Assembly: GCA_964471215.1 (NCBI GenBank)
Contig: CAYYFC010000047.1
Coordinates: 1-9,317 of the forward strand
Direction: 5' to 3'
Source of the DNA: Archaeoglobus_B sp964471215
GTDB lineage: Archaea > Halobacteriota > Archaeoglobi > Archaeoglobales > Archaeoglobaceae
Length of the DNA: 9,317 nt
Shown here: positions 4,901 to 9,317 of the stretch, piece by piece
Numbering within the stretch: position 1 is the stretch's first letter
How the letters are laid out: every line of letters starts with the position of its first letter
Translations under genes and position numbers: made by a program
The notes under the pieces: generated by a model
What the model was told of the DNA's origin: nothing
Seen by the model: the letters and a program-made list of their open reading frames with translations, nothing else
Databases searched by the model: none

Positions 4901-6559
4901 GTGCGTGCTGCTGATGCTCTTGTCAAGGCTCTGGAAAAAGAAGGCGTCCAGCATGTATTTGGAATTCCCGGCGGCGCAATAATGGAGGTTTACGATGCGC
5001 TTTACGATTCAAGCATAACTCACATCCTTTCAAGACATGAACAGGGAGCAGTTCACATGGCAGACGGTTATGCAAGGGCAAGCGGTAGGGTAGGAGTAGC
5101 ATTTGCAACATCGGGACCTGGTGCGACAAATACAGTTACGGGAATAGCGACAGCCTATATGGACTCATCACCCATAGTCGTTTTTACCGGACAGGTTCCA
5201 AGATCGATGATAGGAAACGATGCATTTCAGGAGGCCGATATAACTGGCATAACAATGCCAATCACAAAGCACAATTATCTTGTCACAGATGAGAAAAGCC
5301 TCTTAAGAATAGTCAAGGAGGCTTTCTATATAGCTTCGACGGGAAGACCTGGACCTGTTTTGGTAGATCTTCCAAAAGATGTAACTAGAGCAGATATAGA
5401 GTTCGATTATCCTGATAAAATAGATTTAATCGGGTATAAGCCGAAGATAGAGGGTCATCCCAGACAGATAAAAAGGGCTGTTGAATTGATAATGAAGTCT
5501 GAAAGGCCAATAATATTGGCCGGAGGAGGTGTTAGGATTTCAAATGCGCACAACGAAGTCTTAAGGCTTGCAGAAACAATTCCTGCATTTGTTGTTACGA
5601 CATTGATGGGTAAAGGGGCAATTCCTGAGATGCATCCGTTAAGTCTGGGATTTATAGGTATGCACGGAACAAAATACGGGAACTATGCCATAATGGATTC
5701 TGATCTGATAATAGCAGTCGGTTGTAGGTTTAGCGATAGAACAGTTGGTAGGTTTTCCGACTTCGCTCCGAACGCGAAGATAATACACATAGATATAGAT
5801 CCCGCTGAAATAGGAAAGAACATAAGGGTTGATGTGCCCATTGTCGGCGATGCTAAGGTCGTTCTGAGGGACATTATAAAGTACGTCAGGTATAAGCAGA
5901 GAAAGGAGTGGTTCGATTACGTCAACAAGCTGAGAAGCGAATATCCGCTGAAATACGAGTTCAGGGAAGATGTTATAAAGCCTCAGTTCGTCATAGAGAA
6001 GATCTACGAACTATTTCCGGATGCGATAATAACAACAGAAGTTGGGCAGAATCAGATGTGGGCTGCTCAGTACTTTAAAGTAAAGTATCCGAGGCAGTTT
6101 ATAACAAGCGGAGGACTCGGAACAATGGGTTTCGGATTTCCGGCTGCAATAGGTGCAAAGGTTGCATTTCCAGACAGAATCGTTATAGATATTGCGGGAG
6201 ATGGGAGTTTTCTCATGAACATCCAGGAACTGGCTACGTGTGTCGATTACGGTATAAATGTCATAGTGTGCGTACTTAACAACGCCTATCTGGGAATGGT
6301 CAGACAGTGGCAGCAACTCTTTTACAACAGAAGGTACTCGGCAACGAGGTTGAGATATCCCGATCTGTCCTTTGAAAAGATTGCTGAAGGCTTCGGTGCA
6401 TATGGTATTACAGTTGATAAGCCTAGCGAGGTTGAGGATGCACTGAAGGAGGCGAGCGAAGTGGATAAGCCTGTTGTAATAGATTTCCACGTCGAGGTGG
6501 AGGAAAATGTCTTTCCATTTGTACCGCCCGGTAAATCGTTGAGAGAGGTGATAGGATGA
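4901..6559 (+). CDS. ilvB: Acetolactate synthase (acetohydroxyacid synthase) large catalytic subunit
   Basis: The enzyme condenses pyruvate with a second pyruvate or with 2-oxobutyrate, using thiamine diphosphate, in the first shared step of valine, leucine and isoleucine synthesis. From the GTG at 4901 it has 552 residues, normal for the family. The N-terminal pyrimidine-binding domain carries the catalytic Glu47 in SRHEQGA after FGIPGG, then a central FAD/Rossmann domain. The C-terminal thiamine-diphosphate domain has the metal-binding motif starting GDGS (433-436) and ending LNN (459-461). The AHAS-type NNAYLGMVRQWQQ segment separates it from pyruvate oxidase and related enzymes. The stop overlaps the ilvN start by 4 bases. 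Regulation is probably through the leader ORF and hairpins just upstream. Confidence 0.96.
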   Translation: MRAADALVKALEKEGVQHVFGIPGGAIMEVYDALYDSSITHILSRHEQGAVHMADGYARASGRVGVAFATSGPGATNTVTGIATAYMDSSPIVVFTGQVPRSMIGNDAFQEADITGITMPITKHNYLVTDEKSLLRIVKEAFYIASTGRPGPVLVDLPKDVTRADIEFDYPDKIDLIGYKPKIEGHPRQIKRAVELIMKSERPIILAGGGVRISNAHNEVLRLAETIPAFVVTTLMGKGAIPEMHPLSLGFIGMHGTKYGNYAIMDSDLIIAVGCRFSDRTVGRFSDFAPNAKIIHIDIDPAEIGKNIRVDVPIVGDAKVVLRDIIKYVRYKQRKEWFDYVNKLRSEYPLKYEFREDVIKPQFVIEKIYELFPDAIITTEVGQNQMWAAQYFKVKYPRQFITSGGLGTMGFGFPAAIGAKVAFPDRIVIDIAGDGSFLMNIQELATCVDYGINVIVCVLNNAYLGMVRQWQQLFYNRRYSATRLRYPDLSFEKIAEGFGAYGITVDKPSEVEDALKEASEVDKPVVIDFHVEVEENVFPFVPPGKSLREVIG

Positions 6560-7044
6560 AGAAATCGATTGCAGTTCTTGTCGAAAACAGGCCAGGAGTT
6601 CTTGCGAGGATATCATCTCTTTTCAGAAGAAGGGGTTTCAACATCGAAAGTCTGTCGGTTGGGACTACGGAGAGGGAGGACATATCGAGGATGACAATAG
6701 TGGTAAAAGGGGATGAAAGAATAGTCGAACAGGTCGTGAAGCAGCTTAACAAGCTTATAGAAGTTATAAAGGTTAGCGATGTCAGCGATAACAGCGTGCA
6801 CAGAGAACTAGCTTTAATAAAGGTAACGGCAACACCTGATAAGAGAGCGGAAATAATAGAGATAGCAAATATATTCAGGGCTAGAATAGTCGATGTTTCC
6901 AGAGACAGTTTTATAATCGAAATAACAGGGGATGAGGAAAAGATAAACGCGTTTATAGATCTGATGAGGCAGTACGGGATAAAGGAGATCGCAAGAACTG
7001 GTGTCATATCAATGGCAAGGGGAAGTAAGGTCACGACAGCCTAA
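6556..7044 (+). CDS. ilvN: Acetolactate synthase small regulatory subunit
   Basis: This 162-residue protein is the regulatory partner of IlvB. It has an N-terminal ACT domain (about residues 3-77: SIAVLVENRPGVLARISSLF, RRGFNIESLSVG, SRMTIVVKGD) and the C-terminal small-subunit domain (about 80-160: ELALIKVTATPDKRAEI, ARIVDVSRDSFIIEITGDEEKI, IARTGVISMARG). ACT domains of this family bind valine or a related branched-chain amino acid and set feedback inhibition and activity of the complex. Length and motifs are standard. The ATG overlaps the ilvB stop (ATGA), so the two subunits are translationally coupled. The operon would therefore carry both feedback control through this subunit and, if the leader is functional, control of expression. 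Confidence 0.95.
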   Translation: MKKSIAVLVENRPGVLARISSLFRRRGFNIESLSVGTTEREDISRMTIVVKGDERIVEQVVKQLNKLIEVIKVSDVSDNSVHRELALIKVTATPDKRAEIIEIANIFRARIVDVSRDSFIIEITGDEEKINAFIDLMRQYGIKEIARTGVISMARGSKVTTA

Positions 7045-7048
7045 ACGT

Positions 7049-7882
7049 TTATTCCCTTAAAACACTATTAACAATATCCCTTATCCACTTAGGAAGAACA
7101 AAGGATGACACGTGAAGTTCTGGTGTGTAATATCTTGTTTCCAATCCCCTTTTCTCGTACCTCTCGTTCAGAGTATTCAAATCCACTGTCAACTCCCTTC
7201 GATTAGATCCGATGAGGTAGCTCCACAGACCGTGAGGATACGTTGGAACATATCCAAGATATACAGCCTTATTTCTGAAAACGGCATTTCTCAAAATCGA
7301 CTTAAAGTACTCAACCTGTATAAAGGGTGACTGGGCTTGTGTAACGAAGTAGTCGCACATCCTTGAACATTTCTCGTAAAAACGTTTTGATATAAGCGGA
7401 GAACTTATAGTGTTCGGATCTGTTCCATCAACTATTATTACGTCAAAATTCCTATCCGTATTCATTACGAATTCAAAACCGTTCCCGTATACTATTTCGA
7501 CCCTATCGTCATCGAGGGATCCGCGATCAATACCTATGTACCTCTTGCAGGCATCTATAACGTTTCTGTCTATCTCCACAAGTGTAACTCTTTTCGGATT
7601 GTGCTTTAAAACCTCTCTTAAAGCTCCTCCATCTCCTCCACCTATTATTAAAACTTCATCAGGATTTTCGTGTAAAAGCATGGCAGGATGAACGAGCATT
7701 TCATGATAGAAGAACTCATCTCTTTCAGTGAACTGAATTTTTCCGTCTAAAACGAGCATTTTTCCAAAAGACTTCGTCTTGAATATCTGAATTCTCTGAA
7801 GACTCTTAACATCGTATATCTTCTCATCTACCTCTATCATTAAAGCTGAGCCGTCGTATCTTTCAATGAACAACTCTGACAC
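7049..7882 (-). CDS. speE: Spermidine synthase-like polyamine aminopropyltransferase
   Basis: The protein should transfer aminopropyl groups from decarboxylated S-adenosylmethionine to a diamine or other amine, giving polyamines that stabilise nucleic acids in thermophiles. The 277 residues show an N-terminal beta-hairpin domain (SFGKMLVLDGKIQFTERDE), then YHEMLVHPA (59-67), the nucleotide-binding IIGGGDGGALRE (79-90), VEID (102-105) and the catalytic-region VDGTDP (151-156, with Asp152 and Asp155). The last replaces the commoner D-S-T-D-P. Two starts are plausible: GTG at 7882 keeps the full N-terminus but overlaps the NikR-like gene by 43 bases, while TTG at 7873 lies six bases after AGAGGTG. 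Substrate preference cannot be read from the sequence. It is the last gene of a three-gene operon and ends 4 bases from the convergent ilvN stop. Confidence 0.9.
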   Translation of the reverse strand: MSELFIERYDGSALMIEVDEKIYDVKSLQRIQIFKTKSFGKMLVLDGKIQFTERDEFFYHEMLVHPAMLLHENPDEVLIIGGGDGGALREVLKHNPKRVTLVEIDRNVIDACKRYIGIDRGSLDDDRVEIVYGNGFEFVMNTDRNFDVIIVDGTDPNTISSPLISKRFYEKCSRMCDYFVTQAQSPFIQVEYFKSILRNAVFRNKAVYLGYVPTYPHGLWSYLIGSNRRELTVDLNTLNERYEKRGLETRYYTPELHVSSFVLPKWIRDIVNSVLRE

Positions 7883-8253
7883 CTCTCGCAGTTCAGGGGT
7901 ATGAATCTAACATCCTTACATATTTCGAGAAGTCTTTTGTGAAGCTCGGCAATTCTTATAGATGATCCAGAGACTATTAGAGAATTTATGCATATCTTTT
8001 CGACGTGTATATGGCTGAACTCCATTATAACGTCTCTGTATTCCTCTACAACCTTTAAGGGATTGAGATCTTCGGAAACTAGCGTTATAACACCTCTGCA
8101 TTCATGCGGGAAGAGGTAATGTATGTGATCTCTTATATAGAGCCTTACAGCTTCGCACACTATTTTGGATCTGTCTGTATTCAGCTTTTCTGCTAGGTTA
8201 TCGAGATCTCTCGCAACTTCTTCCGGTATTGAAATCCCAAACCTCCTTTTCAT
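7840..8253 (-). CDS. NikR-like ribbon-helix-helix metal-responsive regulator with altered metal site
   Basis: This 137-residue protein has a ribbon-helix-helix DNA-binding domain (about 3-42: RRFGISIPEEVARDLDNLAE, then SKIVCEAVRLYIRD) and a C-terminal ACT-like domain (about 53-120) as in NikR. NikR repressors bind nickel through His, HxH and Cys. Here HxH is present (His81, His83) and a Cys follows (Cys88), but the position of the first His appears to hold Glu70, and the HxH-to-Cys spacing is one residue shorter. The C-terminus adds CERCQSC (Cys122, 125, 128), which is not usual for NikR. Its start codon overlaps the stop of the metal transporter permease (ATGA), so it probably controls metal uptake. 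Nickel, zinc or another metal cannot be decided from sequence. Confidence 0.8.
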   Translation of the reverse strand: MKRRFGISIPEEVARDLDNLAEKLNTDRSKIVCEAVRLYIRDHIHYLFPHECRGVITLVSEDLNPLKVVEEYRDVIMEFSHIHVEKICINSLIVSGSSIRIAELHKRLLEICKDVRFIPLNCERCQSCSLKDTTAQL

Positions 8254-9089
8254 CCTAGACTCTTCTTTACTTTAATGGATAAATATATTGCGAACATTAA
8301 CAATCCTATCACTCCGGATGGAGCCAGATTGAGAAAAACGGATAAGTTTAAACCGACTAGCCCCGATAATACGCTTACGAATGCACTTGTAATTAAGAAA
8401 TCTCTTGAATTCTTTGATGCTAGAACAGAAATGGCCGATGGTAGGAGTATTAAAACATGCTGGAGAACGAATCCTACGATTCTTAGCATGGCTATCGTCG
8501 TAACGGCGAGCATTGTGTAAAATAAAAATTCATATAACTTTATATTTATACCTGATATTAAAGCTTGATCTCTTTCTATGCCTATGTAAACCTGCTCCCT
8601 GTACGTTAAGATTACAGAGATCAGTATGAATATCGAGACTATAACGGAGTAAAAAACATCCATTATACTTACGAGCAGCGGATCTCCGAGTATTATGCTC
8701 CAGAGATTCGTCTCAATCGGAAATGATATGAGAACGAAGTACATGACTATTACACTCAGAGATGCGGTAAGAGATACGAAGATAGCCGTGGCGACATCGG
8801 GGTTTACCCCTCTGTAGATGGCGTAACCTGCGGAGTACATGAGTATCAAACCTATGAGGATAGACCACGCATATTCGTTCAAGATAAACCTTGAAAGTGG
8901 AATGGACAGTACAACTGCGAGGAGGGCTATGTGCGAAGATGCGACGGATAGGAAGTAAAGCCTTCTTGCATAGACAACAGGGCTGAGAAGACCGAATGCC
9001 AGAGAAGCTGACGCTATAACGACAGTCCATTTGGGGTATATGTACAAGGATATTAGAAACAGTATTAAAACGACTACAACCCTTATCAT
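8250..9089 (-). CDS. ABC-3 family metal ion transporter permease (ZnuB/MntB-like)
   Basis: A 279-residue integral membrane protein with about eight hydrophobic helices. It has the ABC-3 landmarks: an RRLYFLSVASSHIALLAVVL segment corresponding to the family's GDALSHAVLPG loop (Ser-Ser-His kept, the Asp lost), a periplasmic-type NLWSIILGDPLLVS segment, the EQVYIGIERDQALISGINI cytoplasmic loop that contacts the ATPase, and a C-terminal VGFVLQHVLILLPSAISVLA helix. Relatives import zinc, manganese or iron together with an ATPase and a metal-binding protein. Neither partner is within the window; an ATPase would be expected just upstream, to the right. The ATG at 9089 is overlapped by a TGA at 9088-9086 in another frame, which may be the end of that partner. 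The linked NikR-like gene supports a metal substrate. Confidence 0.87.
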   Translation of the reverse strand: MIRVVVVLILFLISLYIYPKWTVVIASASLAFGLLSPVVYARRLYFLSVASSHIALLAVVLSIPLSRFILNEYAWSILIGLILMYSAGYAIYRGVNPDVATAIFVSLTASLSVIVMYFVLISFPIETNLWSIILGDPLLVSIMDVFYSVIVSIFILISVILTYREQVYIGIERDQALISGINIKLYEFLFYTMLAVTTIAMLRIVGFVLQHVLILLPSAISVLASKNSRDFLITSAFVSVLSGLVGLNLSVFLNLAPSGVIGLLMFAIYLSIKVKKSLG

Positions 9090-9110
9090 ACAACCGTTCC
9101 CATTTTTTTA

Positions 9111-9317
9111 CTAAACGCCACTGTTGTTAACCAAACTTAACCTCCGATTCCACTCGACGAGCTTCTCAAACCTCACGCTAATCCTTGAGAGGAACAAACA
9201 CACATTACTGAACGTAACACTCCTGCTCTTCTTCTCGCCTAACCTTGTTTGCTTCTTCTGCTTGCCCCGACGGGAACGGTCTGCCGGGGAGCCGCCCACC
9301 GCCTTATAGGCAGCGGG
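9111..9317. other. Gene-free tail with GC-rich hairpins, possible mobile-element end
   Basis: I see no convincing gene in this stretch; short ORFs on both strands have low-complexity, unfamiliar translations. The last 53 bases are very GC-rich. CCCCG (9265-9269) can pair with CGGGG (9285-9289), and CCCACCGCC (9295-9303) faces GGCAGCGGG (9309-9317) around a TTATA loop. Read as minus-strand RNA, that second stem is nine pairs with two G-U wobbles; read on the plus strand it has two A-C mismatches. On the plus strand GGGGAG (9286-9291) precedes the hairpin, as it does in the block at 1789-1824. This layout resembles the right end of TnpB-type elements, but a structured RNA on the minus strand is also possible. 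The window stops inside it. Confidence 0.35.

Noticed and set aside
6011..7034. Two roughly 200-codon minus-strand ORFs opposite ilvB and ilvN
   Set aside because: They are shadows of strongly conserved enzymes on the plus strand and have no family resemblance of their own.
7838..7840. ATG at the NikR-like stop (TAATG) as the speE start
   Set aside because: It would remove the N-terminal strands that match the family; the GTG at 7882 or TTG at 7873 keeps them.
9111..9309. Small genes at the right edge on either strand (62 and 61 codons)
   Set aside because: The ORFs overlap each other, show no recognisable motif or ribosome site, and include the GC hairpin region.

Overview
The window reads as chromosome from a thermophilic archaeon. 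Promoters look archaeal: AT-rich TATA boxes lie 21-28 bases upstream of start codons, with little or no 5' leader. Gene families are archaeal in style: DUF357, a two-domain NfeD-type membrane protease, AbrB-like and NikR-like regulators, and TnpB-type transposon genes. An Archaeoglobales-like organism fits best, but this is inferred from gene style and not proven.

Layout. (1) Positions 1-3075 are accessory DNA. On the minus strand an IS607-type element (serine recombinase at 889-1497, 3'-truncated tnpB running off the window at position 1) appears to be inserted in a small conserved gene (ORF 1542-1880). A GC-rich hairpin lies in the same ORF and resembles the right end of a TnpB element. Diverging from it on the plus strand is a 52-residue AbrB-like protein (1927-2085). 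It overlaps a zinc-finger-less TnpB-related gene (2037-3075) that carries one frameshift in a run of A. A perfect 18-bp palindrome containing a TATA box sits between the divergent genes. (2) 3237-4738: an NfeD-type Ser/Lys membrane protease overlaps a DUF357 gene. (3) 4774-7044: the ilvB-ilvN operon (acetolactate synthase large and small subunits) is preceded by a 22-residue leader ORF extremely rich in Leu, Ile and Val. The ORF begins almost at the predicted transcription start and ends just before ilvB. It overlaps two mutually exclusive hairpins and is followed by a pyrimidine-rich tract. This looks like an archaeal leader-peptide attenuator for branched-chain amino acid synthesis and is the most interesting item here. 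(4) 9089-7049, minus strand: a compact operon of an ABC-3 family metal transporter permease, a divergent NikR-like metal-responsive repressor and a spermidine synthase-like aminopropyltransferase. (5) 9090-9317: no convincing gene; it holds a second GC-rich hairpin element at the very end.

How the genes work together. IlvB and IlvN make acetolactate, the first shared step to Val and Leu (and acetohydroxybutyrate for Ile), so a leader peptide made of those residues is a natural sensor. The permease and NikR-like protein plausibly form a metal uptake and sensing pair, with the aminopropyltransferase carried in the same transcript. The ilvBN and speE operons converge with only 4 bases between their stop codons.
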